From Cellulosimicrobium funkei (GTDB lineage Bacteria > Actinomycetota > Actinomycetes > Actinomycetales > Cellulomonadaceae), in the NCBI RefSeq assembly GCF_001019615.1, contig NZ_JNBQ01000003.1:62001-126000 (forward strand): 64,000 nucleotides of DNA. Reading direction: 5' to 3'. Both the position numbers and the translations under genes were made by a program. Under the pieces are notes generated by a model. That model saw nothing but the letters and a program-made list of their open reading frames with translations, was not told the DNA's origin and made no database searches. Positions 43,648 to 52,294 of the stretch are shown in pieces (the first letter of the stretch is position 1; the number at the start of each line of letters is the position of its first letter).

Positions 43648-43734
43648 GCCTCCATCATCGCCCGGGGCAAGTGCTCCGCGAACGGTGCCCACCGCGGCGC
43701 CCCTAGAGTGGTTCTCCTCGGACAGGGAGCGACG

Positions 43735-44337
43735 ATGACCAGCACGACCAGGACCGTGGCCCGTCGCGCGACGCGCGGGCTGGGGCGCGAGCTCGCGGGC
43801 ATGCTCGTGATCGCGGCCATCGCGATCGGGGCCGCGCTCGCCGTGGTCGGGGTCTGGAAGTGGTTCACGACGACCCACGACGTCTCCCTGGCGCACGAGC
43901 TGAACCGGGACGGCGTCGCCGTCGAGGCGACGGACGCCGTCCTCGTCGTGGAGGGCAAGTCCGGTTCCGACGGCGTCCAGGTCGGCACCGTGACGGCGCG
44001 CGTCCCCGGGCTGCCGGACCCCGTGGAGCTCCGCGGGACGGACGGCGCCACGAGCGCGCAGGGCGTCGACCCCGCGGCCGTCGACCCCCCGGTCCACCTC
44101 CCCGCGCCGTCGGGCAGCCCGTACGCCGGGGTCTTCGCCGCCGTCCAGGACGCCGACGCGCCGGGGACCGTCATGGCGCGCTCCGACCTCGACCGCGTCG
44201 TGGCCGACGGCGCGGAGGACGCCGCGCGCAGCCTGCGGACCGCGCTCGTCGGCCTCGCGTGGGCGGGGCTGTGGAGCCTGGTCGTGTGGGCGGTCGTGGC
44301 GCGGCGGCGGCGCACGCTGCGACGCGCGGACCACTAG
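43735..44337 (+). CDS. Hypothetical membrane protein (200 aa)
   Basis: Two hydrophobic helices (about 20-42 and 170-190) flank an extracellular beta-rich region. The first part (VSLAHELNRDGVAVEATDAVLVVEGKSG) suggests a DUF3592-like exported domain, but the match is not secure. The C-terminus is Arg-rich (RRRRTLRR), so the protein has both ends in the cytosol. It precedes the Pr6Pr gene by 41 bp. Confidence 0.7.
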   Translation: MTSTTRTVARRATRGLGRELAGMLVIAAIAIGAALAVVGVWKWFTTTHDVSLAHELNRDGVAVEATDAVLVVEGKSGSDGVQVGTVTARVPGLPDPVELRGTDGATSAQGVDPAAVDPPVHLPAPSGSPYAGVFAAVQDADAPGTVMARSDLDRVVADGAEDAARSLRTALVGLAWAGLWSLVVWAVVARRRRTLRRADH

Positions 44338-44378
44338 GCTCCTGAGCGCACCACCGCACCGCGCGCGAAGGAGCTCGC

Positions 44379-45074
44379 ATGCACGTCGTCGTCGGACTGT
44401 TCCGGCTGTTCCTCGTCGTCCTCGCCCTCGTCGGGACGCGCGCCATCTGGCGCGACGGAGACATCGAGGGGCTGGTCTACTTCACGAACCAGACGGGCTT
44501 CCTCATCGCCGTCGTGCTCGCGTGGGCGGGCGTGGCGTCGCTCCTGCGCCGCCGGCAGCCGCCGGGGTGGCTCAAGGGCGGCGTGACGCTCTTCGCCGCG
44601 ATCACCGGGCTCGTCGCCAACCTCGTGCTCGCGCCCGAGGACCCCGACGCCCCCGCCGTCTTCCTCGGGCTGACCGACGGCCAGATCGAGCACGAGCTGC
44701 TGCCGCTCCTGGTGTTCGTCGACTTCCTCCTGCTCGACGCCCACCGGCGCCTGCGCGGCCTCGACGCCGCGCGCTGGCTCCTGTACCCGCTGGCGTACTT
44801 CGCGTTCACGACGATCCGCGGGTTCGTGAGCCCCGGCAGCGAGTACCCGTACGGGTTCGTCGACCTCGACGCGCTGGGGTGGACAGGCCTGCTCGTCAAC
44901 GTCGTGCTCTACGGGGCCGGCTTCCTCGTGCTCGGCCTCGTCATCGTCGGGATCGACCGGCTCCTGCCCACCGGCCCCCTGATCGGCCGGTACGCGGACC
45001 GCTCACCGTCCGCTGCGTCGTCGGAGGCGGCGGGGGCGGCGGGCAGCCCGGACGACGCGCCCGCGTCGCGCTAG
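44379..45074 (+). CDS. Pr6Pr family membrane protein
   Basis: A 231-residue integral membrane protein with six helices. The segments YFTNQTGFLIAVVLAW and TIRGFVSPGSEYPYGF are typical of the Pr6Pr (FAR-17a/AIG1-like) family in actinobacteria. Role unknown; some relatives are serine hydrolases of fatty-acid esters. Followed immediately by a membrane protein of the copper cluster. Confidence 0.85.
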   Translation: MHVVVGLFRLFLVVLALVGTRAIWRDGDIEGLVYFTNQTGFLIAVVLAWAGVASLLRRRQPPGWLKGGVTLFAAITGLVANLVLAPEDPDAPAVFLGLTDGQIEHELLPLLVFVDFLLLDAHRRLRGLDAARWLLYPLAYFAFTTIRGFVSPGSEYPYGFVDLDALGWTGLLVNVVLYGAGFLVLGLVIVGIDRLLPTGPLIGRYADRSPSAASSEAAGAAGSPDDAPASR

Positions 45075-45075
45075 G

Positions 45076-45780
45076 GTGGCCGTCGTGCTCTCCCCGGTCG
45101 TCGGTCCGCTGCGCGTCGCCCGCGCCGCGCTCGTGGCGACCCTCGTGCTCGCGCTGACGGCGCTCGCGCACCGCCTCGCCGGGGGCGCCCTCCCGGACCC
45201 GCTGGTCCTCGCGGCGCTCGCCGCGTTCACGCTCGCCGGCACGACGGCGGCCGCGCGGCTGCGGTTCACGCCCACCCGCCTCGTCGTGCTTCTCGGCGGC
45301 GCCCAGGTCGCGCTGCACCAGGCGCTCGTCGTGCTCGCGCCCGTCGGGTCGTGCGTCCCGGCCGGGGCCACGTCCGGCCACGGCGGGCACGTCGCCTCGG
45401 TGGGTGACGTCGTCTGCGCGGCGCCCGTCGGCGCGCCGGTCCCCGTCGACGGCGGGGCGAGCCTCGTGCACCCGGAGCACCTCGCGACGTCGGGCACCGC
45501 GGGCCTGTGGATGGTCGTCGCGCACGCGGTGGCGACCGTCGTGCTCGCGCTGGTCCTCGCGCGCGGCGAACGCGCGCTCGAGCGGTTCCTCGCCTGGGTG
45601 ACGCCGCGCGCCGGCCTCGCGGCGCTCGTCCCCGTCCCTCCCGCCGCCCGCCCGCGCACGCCGCAGGCCCGCACGGTGCGCGTCGCGTCCCTGTGGCGTG
45701 CGCGCCGTGCCCCGACGCGTGGACCGCCGACGGCGGTCGGCCCGTCGGGAGCACTGCTGCGCCCCCTCGCCGCGTCCTGA
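45076..45780 (+). CDS. Membrane protein of the copper cluster, paralogue A
   Basis: A 234-residue membrane protein with about five helices, GTG start one base after the upstream stop. A loop between helices 3 and 4 contains GHGGHVAS and two Cys (GSCV, VVCA), possible metal ligands. The first 110 residues are similar to the later gene at 46692: both begin with an Arg-rich helix, an AHxLAGG element and an LGxAQ/GQ LxLH motif. No family name is known to me. Its position next to CopC suggests copper handling. Confidence 0.72.
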   Translation: MAVVLSPVVGPLRVARAALVATLVLALTALAHRLAGGALPDPLVLAALAAFTLAGTTAAARLRFTPTRLVVLLGGAQVALHQALVVLAPVGSCVPAGATSGHGGHVASVGDVVCAAPVGAPVPVDGGASLVHPEHLATSGTAGLWMVVAHAVATVVLALVLARGERALERFLAWVTPRAGLAALVPVPPAARPRTPQARTVRVASLWRARRAPTRGPPTAVGPSGALLRPLAAS

Positions 45781-45868
45781 CGCGGCCCCCGACGAGGCCG
45801 ACCCGGTGACGACCGGGCCACGGGGCACCACCGTGCGGCGACCGCCGCGCCTCGACGGAAGAACCCTC

Positions 45869-46603
45869 ATGACCCTCTCCCTGCGCCGACCCCTGTCGGC
45901 CCTTCCCGCCCTCCTCGCCCTCCTCGCCGCCGCCGCGCTGGCCCTGGGCCTCACCGCCGCCGTCACGACGCTCACCGCCTCGCCGGCGTCCGCGCACGAC
46001 CGCATGCTCTCCTCGGACCCTGCCGACGGCGCACAGCTCGCGACGGCCCCGACCGCGATCACGCTGACCTTCAACACCGAGCCGCTCCCCGTCGAGCCGC
46101 AGGTCGTGGTCTCGGACTCCGCCGGGACGGTCGTCACGCAGGGCGCTCCGACGATCGAGGGCAGCACCGCGACGCTCGCGCTCGACCCCGCCGTCGCGCT
46201 CGGCGGCGACACGTACACGGTCGCATGGCGCGTCGTCTCGTCCGACGGCCACCCCATCGAGGGCACGTTCGCGTTCGCCGTCGCGGCCCAGCCCGAGGCG
46301 CCGGTGTCCGAGGAGCCCACGACGGAGGACGAGGCGACGCCGGAGGAGACCGCGACTGAGGACGCCACGACCGACGCGGCGGAGGAGACGTCGCCGGAGT
46401 CGTCGGCGTCCCAGGCCACGGACGCCGCCACGGCCGCGGAGGACGGCGGCTCGTCGCTCCTGCCGGTCCTCGTGGGGCTCGGCGCGCTCGTGGTCGCCGC
46501 GGCGGTCGTCGTCGTGCTCGTCGTGCGCCGCCGCAGCACCGTGACCGGCGAGGCGACCGACGAGGCGACCGACGAGGGCGCCCCGCACGACCCCGAGGAC
46601 TGA
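45869..46603 (+). CDS. copC: CopC domain protein (periplasmic copper carrier)
   Basis: A 244-residue exported protein. Signal peptide cut after ASPASA leaves His as first residue, as required for the copper-binding histidine brace, followed by DRMLSSDPADG. The CopC beta-barrel continues to about residue 140, with the conserved VSSDGHPIEG holding the second His and the Asp ligand. A Glu/Thr-rich linker and one membrane helix anchor the C-terminus. It follows the paralogue A gene, and a terminator hairpin lies after it. Confidence 0.88.
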   Translation: MTLSLRRPLSALPALLALLAAAALALGLTAAVTTLTASPASAHDRMLSSDPADGAQLATAPTAITLTFNTEPLPVEPQVVVSDSAGTVVTQGAPTIEGSTATLALDPAVALGGDTYTVAWRVVSSDGHPIEGTFAFAVAAQPEAPVSEEPTTEDEATPEETATEDATTDAAEETSPESSASQATDAATAAEDGGSSLLPVLVGLGALVVAAAVVVVLVVRRRSTVTGEATDEATDEGAPHDPED

Positions 46604-46617
46604 TCGTGCCGGTGCAC

Positions 46618-46646
46618 GCCGTCCTCCCCGGTCCGGGGAGGACGGC
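46618..46646. terminator. Terminator hairpin after copC
   Basis: Perfect 13-bp arms with a 3-nt loop, 15 bp after the CopC gene stop. Confidence 0.85.
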
Positions 46647-46691
46647 GGCCGCCCCTGCCGCGCGCACCCCTCCTGCCGCTAGGGTGCGTCC

Positions 46692-47228
46692 GTGACGTCG
46701 CCCGGAGCAGGGGTGCTCCGCGGCGTGCGGGTGCTGCTGCTCGCCGCCGCGGTCCTCGGGCTGTCCGTCGTCGCGCACGGGCTCGCCGGCGGCACCGACC
46801 CCGGTGCCGTCCCGCTGGGCGTCCTCGCCGTCCTCACCGCCGTCGCGGTGCGGCCCCTCACCCGGCGCCAGGTCGGGCTGCCGCGGCTGCTCGGGCTGCT
46901 CGGCGCGGGTCAGCTCGTGCTGCACGTCGTCTTCGACCGCTGCGCCGCGCTCTCCCCGGCCGACGCGTCCGCGCACGCCCACGCCGCGTCACCCCTGACG
47001 ATGCTCGGCGCGCACGCCGTCGCGACGCTCGCCGTCGCGCTCGTCCTGCGGTACGGCGACGCCGTCCTGTGGCGGCTGTGGACGTGGCTCGCGGGGCGCC
47101 GGGTCCCCGGCCGCCCGCGCGCCGTCGTCGTCCCCGCGGCGCCGCCCGCCGTCGGCGCGCTGCCGACGGTCCGCGACCTGCTCGTGCGCGGTGCCGCGCC
47201 CGGGCGCGGTCCGCCCGCCGTCGCCTGA
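46692..47228 (+). CDS. Membrane protein of the copper cluster, paralogue B
   Basis: A 178-residue protein with about four helices. The N-terminal half parallels paralogue A (AHGLAGGTDPG, LGLLGAGQLVLHVVF). A loop holds SAHAHAAS, and a Cys lies just before it (FDRCAALSP). Such His/Cys loops beside YcnI and CopCD genes suggest metal transfer or a shield in the membrane. GTG start. Family not recognised. Confidence 0.72.
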   Translation: MTSPGAGVLRGVRVLLLAAAVLGLSVVAHGLAGGTDPGAVPLGVLAVLTAVAVRPLTRRQVGLPRLLGLLGAGQLVLHVVFDRCAALSPADASAHAHAASPLTMLGAHAVATLAVALVLRYGDAVLWRLWTWLAGRRVPGRPRAVVVPAAPPAVGALPTVRDLLVRGAAPGRGPPAVA

Positions 47229-47395
47229 CCCCACCCGGACGCCTCACCGGACACCTCCGCGGCGTCCCGCTCCCGCGCGCCCGCGCGACCCGCGCACCTC
47301 CCCGCCCGGCCGGCCGAGCCCGGTCGTCCCGGGGCGTGCCGTCGTGCGCTCGCGCGCCGGGGCCCTCCGTCCTCCTCTCCCCGAAAGGCACCACC

Positions 47396-48142
47396 ATGCG
47401 AAAGACCCTGCGCGCCGTCGGCGCCGCCGCCCTGACCACCGGGATCGTCGTCGTCGGCGCGGGCGCCGCGTCCGCCCACGTGACCGTCACGCCGGACACG
47501 ACCGACGCGGGCGCGTACGCGCTCCTCACCTTCGGCGTCCCGCACGGCTGCGGCGACTCGCCGACCACGAAGGTCTCCATCCAGGTCCCCGAGCAGGTCG
47601 TCACCGTGACGCCCACCGTCAACCCCGGCTGGGACGTCGAGAAGGTCATGGCGGCCCTCGACGAGCCGGTCGACGACGGGCACGGCGGCCAGTACACCGA
47701 GCGCGTCGCCGAGGTCGTGTACACCGCGAAGGCCCCGCTGCCCGACGGCTACCGCGACGCCCTCGTGCTCTCGCTCAAGCTCCCCGACGCGGCGGGGGAC
47801 ACGCTCGTCTTCCCGACCGTCCAGGAGTGCGCCGAGGGCGAGAGCGCCTGGGTGCAGGTCCCGGCCGACGGCGAGGACGGGCACGACCTCGAGCTGCCCG
47901 CGCCGCTTTTCGAGCTGACGGCCGCCGAGGGCGACGGGCACGACGCCCCGGCCGAGACCGTCGCGGACGACGCCGACGCCGCCGCGTCGGACGGCGCGGC
48001 AGCCGACGGTGCGGCGTCCGCGGAGCCGGCCGACGGGTCCGACGGCGCGCCCGCCGCGCTCACCTGGACGGCGCTCGTCCTCGCGGCGGCGGGCCTCGTG
48101 CTCGGGGCGCTCGGGTTCGTGCGCTCGCGCCCGAAGGCCTGA
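47396..48142 (+). CDS. ycnI: YcnI family copper-binding membrane-anchored protein
   Basis: A 248-residue YcnI/DUF1775 protein. Signal cleavage after GAASA exposes His1 in HVTVTPDTTD, forming the YcnI copper-binding site. The domain covers about 28-165, with paired Cys in GCGD and VQECAEG. A long Ala/Asp-rich linker and a C-terminal membrane helix follow. YcnI is a partner of CopCD-like proteins. GAAAGG precedes the ATG. Three bases separate the stop from the CopCD gene. Confidence 0.88.
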   Translation: MRKTLRAVGAAALTTGIVVVGAGAASAHVTVTPDTTDAGAYALLTFGVPHGCGDSPTTKVSIQVPEQVVTVTPTVNPGWDVEKVMAALDEPVDDGHGGQYTERVAEVVYTAKAPLPDGYRDALVLSLKLPDAAGDTLVFPTVQECAEGESAWVQVPADGEDGHDLELPAPLFELTAAEGDGHDAPAETVADDADAAASDGAAADGAASAEPADGSDGAPAALTWTALVLAAAGLVLGALGFVRSRPKA

Positions 48143-48145
48143 CCG

Positions 48146-49873
48146 GTGGGCCGCCCCTCGGTGCTGCGCCGGGTGGTGGCCGTCGTCGTCGGTGCCGCGG
48201 CCGCGGTCCTGCTCGCGATCCTCGCGAGCGGCCCGGCCGCGGCCCACGCCGTCCTCGTGGGCACGGACCCCCGGGACGGCACCGTCCTCGACGCGCCGCC
48301 CGACGCGCTGACCATCACCTTCAACGAGCCCGTCCAGGTCGTGACCGGCGGGACGACGGTCCTCGCCGCCGACGGCTCGCCCGTCGACGTGGACGTCGCC
48401 GCGGTCGACGACGCGCTCGTCGTCACCCCGGCCGCGACGCTCGACGACGGCACCTACGTCGTGAGCTGGCGCGTCGTGTCCCTCGACACGCACCCGGTCG
48501 CGGGCGCCTTCACGTTCTCGGTGGGCGCACCGAGCGCGACCGCTGTCGAGGCGCGCGTGGCCGAGCCGACGGCGGCGCTCGTCGCCGTGCGCGCGCTCGA
48601 CCAGGCCGCGGTCTACGCGGGGACGTTCCTCGTCGCGGGGCTCGTCGGGTTCGAGCTGCTCGTGCTGCACGTCTCGCCGGGCGCCGCGCCGGTCCTGCGC
48701 CGGCGCCTGCAGCGCGTGCGCCGCGGGGCGCTCGTCGCCGCGGGGGCCGGGATCGTGCTCGGGGTCCCGCTCACCCCGGCCTGGCAGGCCGGCGGCGGGC
48801 TGGGGGCGCTCGTCGACCCGGCGACCTGGCGGGCGGGCCTCACGACCGACTCCACGCTGGCCGGGGCGCTCGGCCTCGCCGGGCTGCTCGCCGCGACCCT
48901 GCTCGCGCCGCGCGCGGCGCGCGAGACCCGGGCGGCGTGGCCCGCCGGCGTCGTGCTCGGCGCGGCGGCCCTGGCGCTGGGCTCGCTCGTGCTCGTAGGG
49001 CACACGCGCACGTTCGGCCCGCCGTGGCTCGTCGTCACGGCGGACGCGCTCCACGTCGTGGCCGGGGCGGTGTGGCTCGGCGGCGTCGTCGGGCTCGCGC
49101 TCGTGCTCGCGCCCTCGGCGCGCCTCGACGCGCGGCGGGCGGCGGTCACCGTCGCGCGGTTCTCGGCGCTCGGCGCGTGGGTCGTCCTCGCGCTCGCCGT
49201 CACCGGGACCGTCCTCGGGTGGCGCATCCTCGGGACGCTCGACGCGCTCGTGTCGACGGCCTACGGCCAGACCCTGCTCGTCAAGGTCGGCGTCGCGCTG
49301 TGCCTCGTCGGCGTCGCGGCCTGGAACCGCTACCGGCTCGTCCCGGCGGTCGTGGCCGACGGCGGTCCGGGCGGGCGAGGCGCCGCGCCGGTGGCTGGGA
49401 CGACCGGGGCGACCGCGCGCCGTCGGCTCGGCCGGACGGTCGCGGCGGAGGCGGTGCTGCTCGTGCTCGTGCTCGCGGTGACGGGCGTGCTCGTGTCGCG
49501 CAGCCCGGTCGCCGCGTCGGACGCGTCCGCCCAGGAGGCCACGGCACCGGCGGTCGAGGTGGTCGAGGCGCTCGGCGACGGGACGCTCCGCGCGCGGGTC
49601 ACGCCCGGCCGGGTCGGGGTCAACGCGCTCGAGATCGAGCTGCTCGACGTCGACGGGCAGCCCCTGGAGCCCGTCGCCGTGCCCGAGCTCTCCACGACGC
49701 TCGCCGACCCCGCGCTCGGCCCCTTCACCCGGCCCCTCACGCAGACCGGGACGGGCGCGTACGAGGCGACGCTCGACCTGCCGATGGCCGGCGACTGGAC
49801 CCTCCACGTGAGCGTCCGGACGTCCAAGTACGAGAACCCGATCGTCGAGATCCCCGTGGAGGTGTCCTCATGA
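48146..49873 (+). CDS. CopC-CopD fusion copper importer, YcnJ-like
   Basis: A 575-residue protein: signal peptide ending AAAHAVLVG (His at the mature start), CopC domain (about 34-130), a CopD membrane domain with about eight helices (about 145-430), and a C-terminal extracellular beta domain of YtkA type (about 450-575). Conserved His in VLVGHTRTF and DALHVVAG of CopD are likely copper ligands. It would bring copper into the cytosol. Overlaps the second YcnI gene by 4 bp. Length and order match bacterial YcnJ proteins. Confidence 0.88.
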   Translation: MGRPSVLRRVVAVVVGAAAAVLLAILASGPAAAHAVLVGTDPRDGTVLDAPPDALTITFNEPVQVVTGGTTVLAADGSPVDVDVAAVDDALVVTPAATLDDGTYVVSWRVVSLDTHPVAGAFTFSVGAPSATAVEARVAEPTAALVAVRALDQAAVYAGTFLVAGLVGFELLVLHVSPGAAPVLRRRLQRVRRGALVAAGAGIVLGVPLTPAWQAGGGLGALVDPATWRAGLTTDSTLAGALGLAGLLAATLLAPRAARETRAAWPAGVVLGAAALALGSLVLVGHTRTFGPPWLVVTADALHVVAGAVWLGGVVGLALVLAPSARLDARRAAVTVARFSALGAWVVLALAVTGTVLGWRILGTLDALVSTAYGQTLLVKVGVALCLVGVAAWNRYRLVPAVVADGGPGGRGAAPVAGTTGATARRRLGRTVAAEAVLLVLVLAVTGVLVSRSPVAASDASAQEATAPAVEVVEALGDGTLRARVTPGRVGVNALEIELLDVDGQPLEPVAVPELSTTLADPALGPFTRPLTQTGTGAYEATLDLPMAGDWTLHVSVRTSKYENPIVEIPVEVSS

Positions 49874-50484
49874 CCCGTCACCACCGGGCCACCCGGCGCG
49901 CGTCACGCCTCCTCGCCGTCGCGGTCACCACCGGTGCCCTGGCGGTGCTGGCGGCCGGACCGGCCGCCGCGCACGTGCTCATCGAGACCGTGGAGCCCCA
50001 CGGCGACGGCACGTCGACGCTCACGTTCACGTTCGACCACGGGTGCGACGGCGAGCCCACCGACGCGCTGCGCGTCACGCTCCCCGAAGGCGTCGAGGCG
50101 CTCGCGGCGGGCCAGCCCGACGGGTGGACCTCCGACGTGACGGACGACGCGGTGGCGTGGTCCGGCGAGCCCGTGCCCGACGGCGAGCGCGCGGCCTTCA
50201 CGCTCGACGTCCGGGTCACGGGCGACGTGGGGCAGGCGTTCGTCTTCCCCGCCGTCCAGGAGTGCCCGTCGGGGGCGTCGTACGCGTGGACGGACACCGA
50301 CCCGTCCGGAGCACGTCCCGCGCCGACCTTCGTCGCGACGGCGGCGTCGCTCGCCCCCGCGCCCGTCGCGGCGGGAGCGTCCCCGACGCCGACGGCGCCC
50401 CTCGTCGCGGCCGTCGTGGTCGGCGCCGTGGTGGCCGGGATCGCGGGCGGTCGGGCGTCCCGGCGGCGGGTCCGCGCGACGTGA
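49870..50484 (+). CDS. Second YcnI family protein
   Basis: A 204-residue paralogue of the earlier YcnI. Signal cut after PAAA exposes HVLIETVEPHG; paired Cys appear in HGCDGE and VQECPSG. One membrane helix at the end (LVAAVVVGAVVAGIAGG) anchors it. The spacer is shorter than in the first copy. Translationally coupled to CopCD. Two YcnI copies in one operon suggest distinct partners or copper loading states. Confidence 0.86.
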   Translation: MTRHHRATRRASRLLAVAVTTGALAVLAAGPAAAHVLIETVEPHGDGTSTLTFTFDHGCDGEPTDALRVTLPEGVEALAAGQPDGWTSDVTDDAVAWSGEPVPDGERAAFTLDVRVTGDVGQAFVFPAVQECPSGASYAWTDTDPSGARPAPTFVATAASLAPAPVAAGASPTPTAPLVAAVVVGAVVAGIAGGRASRRRVRAT

Positions 50485-50501
50485 GGACGGACGCCGCAGT
50501 C

Positions 50502-50515
50502 GGGTGAAACCGTCC
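50502..50515 (+). promoter_or_regulatory. GGGTGAAACCGTCC element (copy 2, upstream of ECF sigma gene)
   Basis: The same 14 bp as the copy near 41397, here 25 bp upstream of the sigma factor ATG with ACACTAC in between. The layout fits an autoregulated, nearly leaderless ECF promoter. Confidence 0.5.
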
Positions 50516-50539
50516 GGGCCCTCCAGGACACTACGGGGC

Positions 50540-51181
50540 ATGGACGGCGACCCGGGCCCTGCCGGCGAGCAGGGTGACGCAGAGACCGACGCCGCGCTGT
50601 GGGCCGCCTCGCTGGGCGGCGACAGCGCGGCGTTCGGCGTGCTCTTCGACCGGCACCGCGACCGCGTGTTCCGGCACGCGTACCGGCTCGTGGTCGACCG
50701 GCACCAGGCGGAGGACGTGCTGGCGGCGGCGTTCCTCGAGCTGTGGCGCCGCCGCACGTCGGTGCGGCTCGTCTCCGGCTCGCCCCTGCCGTGGCTCCTC
50801 GTCACGGCGTCGAACGTCGCGCGGAACGTCCGCCGAGGGACCGGACGCCATCGCCGGCTGCTCGACGCCCTGCCCCGGGGCGGCGACGTGCCCGCCGCCG
50901 AGGACGCCGCGTTCGTCGACGACCCGGCCGAGGTCGTCGACCCGGCGCTCGGCGCCGCGCTGCGCGCGTTGCCGGCGGCCGACCTGCGGCTCCTCACCCT
51001 CGTCGCGCTGGAGGGCTGGTCGATCTCCGACGCCGCCGGGGTGCTCGGCCTGACGCCGTCGGCGGCCAAGTCCCGGCTGCACCGGGCGCGCGTCCGGCTC
51101 CGCGCCGCGGTCGGAGACGTGGAACCAGGGCGCGCGAGGCCGCGTCCGAGCGGCGCGTTCGTCGAAGGAGGGCGCTCATGA
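50540..51181 (+). CDS. ECF-type RNA polymerase sigma factor
   Basis: A 213-residue sigma factor. Region 2 covers about 28-95 (FGVLFDRHRDRVFRHAYR, DVLAAAFLELWRRR) and region 4 about 135-190 with SISDAAGVLGLTPSAAKSRLHRAR. It likely controls genes with the GGGTGAAACC element found upstream. The next gene overlaps by 4 bp and encodes a membrane protein that may be its regulator. It could respond to envelope or copper stress, given the copper cluster upstream; that is inference. Confidence 0.88.
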   Translation: MDGDPGPAGEQGDAETDAALWAASLGGDSAAFGVLFDRHRDRVFRHAYRLVVDRHQAEDVLAAAFLELWRRRTSVRLVSGSPLPWLLVTASNVARNVRRGTGRHRRLLDALPRGGDVPAAEDAAFVDDPAEVVDPALGAALRALPAADLRLLTLVALEGWSISDAAGVLGLTPSAAKSRLHRARVRLRAAVGDVEPGRARPRPSGAFVEGGRS

Positions 51182-51966
51182 ACAGGGAGAACCGCATGCC
51201 GGACCTCGATCCCGTGTTCGCCGACGCGCTGCGTGGCGTGCTCGTGGCCCAGGCGTCGGTGGCGGCCCCCCGTCGCCCGGCACGACGCCGGTGGTGGGCG
51301 GGCGTCGGGGCGCTCGGTGCGCTGGCGGTCGCCGGCGGGACGGCGTACGCCGTGACGGCGCTCGTCGAGCCCGGCGGCACGGTCGTGACACGTCTGGCGG
51401 GGCCGGTCGAGGTCACGCGCGCGGGCACCTCGACCGTCGAGCTCGGGCCCAGGCCGGACGGCGCGACGCACGCCGAGCTGTCGCTCGTGTGCCTCGACGC
51501 GGGGCGGTTCGTGCTCGAGGACGGCGCGAACATGACGTGCTCCACGGAGGACGCGCAGGACCAGGCGCGCCGGCTCGCGGCTGGGGAGGGTGCCGGCATG
51601 GGCTGGAGCGTCGTCGCGGTGCCGGGCGACGAGTCGGTGCGCGTGGAGGCCGAGCCGGGGGCGCGGTGGCACCTCGTCGCCACCTACGTCGACGAGACGG
51701 TCACCGCCTGGGCGACCAACGCGAACGGCGACACGTACGGGGTCGCGAACGACACGGGCTGGCCCGACCTCGTCTCGGTCTACGCGACGAACGGGCGGGT
51801 CGGCTACGCGTACGCGCGGGTTCTGGAGAACGCGCAGGGCGGCTCGCCCACGAGCCCCGAGGAGGCCGCGGCGTGGCAGGAGGAGCGCGAGGGCAAGGCC
51901 ATCAGCGTCCCCGTGTACGAGTCCGACGGGGAGACGGTCATCGGGGAGCTCGTCGTCGGCGGATGA
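51178..51966 (+). CDS. Membrane-anchored hypothetical protein coupled to ECF sigma factor
   Basis: A 262-residue protein with a short cytosolic N-terminus (about 45 residues, with basic RRPARRRWW), one membrane helix (about 47-66) and an extracytoplasmic beta-rich region with two Cys (LVCLDAG, MTCSTED). Overlap with the ECF sigma stop suggests an anti-sigma factor, yet no ZAS zinc motif is present. It may be a signal sensor or an unrelated surface protein. Family not recognised. Confidence 0.78.
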   Translation: MNRENRMPDLDPVFADALRGVLVAQASVAAPRRPARRRWWAGVGALGALAVAGGTAYAVTALVEPGGTVVTRLAGPVEVTRAGTSTVELGPRPDGATHAELSLVCLDAGRFVLEDGANMTCSTEDAQDQARRLAAGEGAGMGWSVVAVPGDESVRVEAEPGARWHLVATYVDETVTAWATNANGDTYGVANDTGWPDLVSVYATNGRVGYAYARVLENAQGGSPTSPEEAAAWQEEREGKAISVPVYESDGETVIGELVVGG

Positions 51967-52057
51967 GGTCGGCCTCGGGAGCGCGCTGGTCATCGCCGAC
52001 CCACGGCGAGAGGACGCCGGGCCTCGTCAGCAGGCGGCGGGGCGACGACCGACGTAC

Positions 52058-52073
52058 TGTGACTCAGATCACT
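52058..52073. promoter_or_regulatory. CRP/FNR-like dyad
   Basis: TGTGACTCAGATCACT matches the CRP consensus TGTGA-N6-TCACA at nine of ten positions. It is embedded in an A/T-richer segment followed by GTTCGTGAAC. No annotated gene starts just downstream. Confidence 0.45.
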
Positions 52074-52157
52074 GTTCGTGAACGTCCCGAACATGTGCCC
52101 GCCCCCTCTCGCACTGGTGGGGGACGTCGTCGCGACGGGTCACGCGGCGACACCTGG

Positions 52158-52220
52158 ACCGGTGGCGGTCCGCGACGAGAGCTTCGCTGGGGGGAGCTCT
52201 CGCGGCGGATCGCCACCGGT
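52158..52220. repeat. Long hairpin in convergent gap
   Basis: Arms ACCGGTGGCG/CGCCACCGGT (outer) and CGAGAGCT/AGCTCTCG (inner) connect through a further six-pair segment with one G-T wobble, giving 24 pairs in a 26-position stem with two mismatches and an 11-nt loop. It could terminate both flanking genes or be the core of a small RNA. Confidence 0.7.
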
Positions 52221-52294
52221 TCCTCCGTGTCCGGTGTCTTCCGATGTGCCCGTCGTCGTGCCTTCTCTGCCTCGGGGCCGTGTCGGTCGAGGGG

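Larger units (their letters stand above)
51967..52294. other. 328-bp gap without a convincing gene
   Basis: The region between two convergent genes holds a CRP-like dyad (52058-52073) and a long imperfect hairpin (52158-52220). A plus-strand ORF from 52078 (82 codons) is Pro/Val/Arg-rich and overlaps the DUF1772 gene end, so I do not call it. A small RNA is possible. Confidence 0.5.

Noticed and set aside
47191-50484. A 1097-codon plus-strand frame spanning the copper genes
   Set aside because: Most of it is a shifted shadow of YcnI and CopCD. Only its last 205 codons, from 49870, are the real second YcnI gene.
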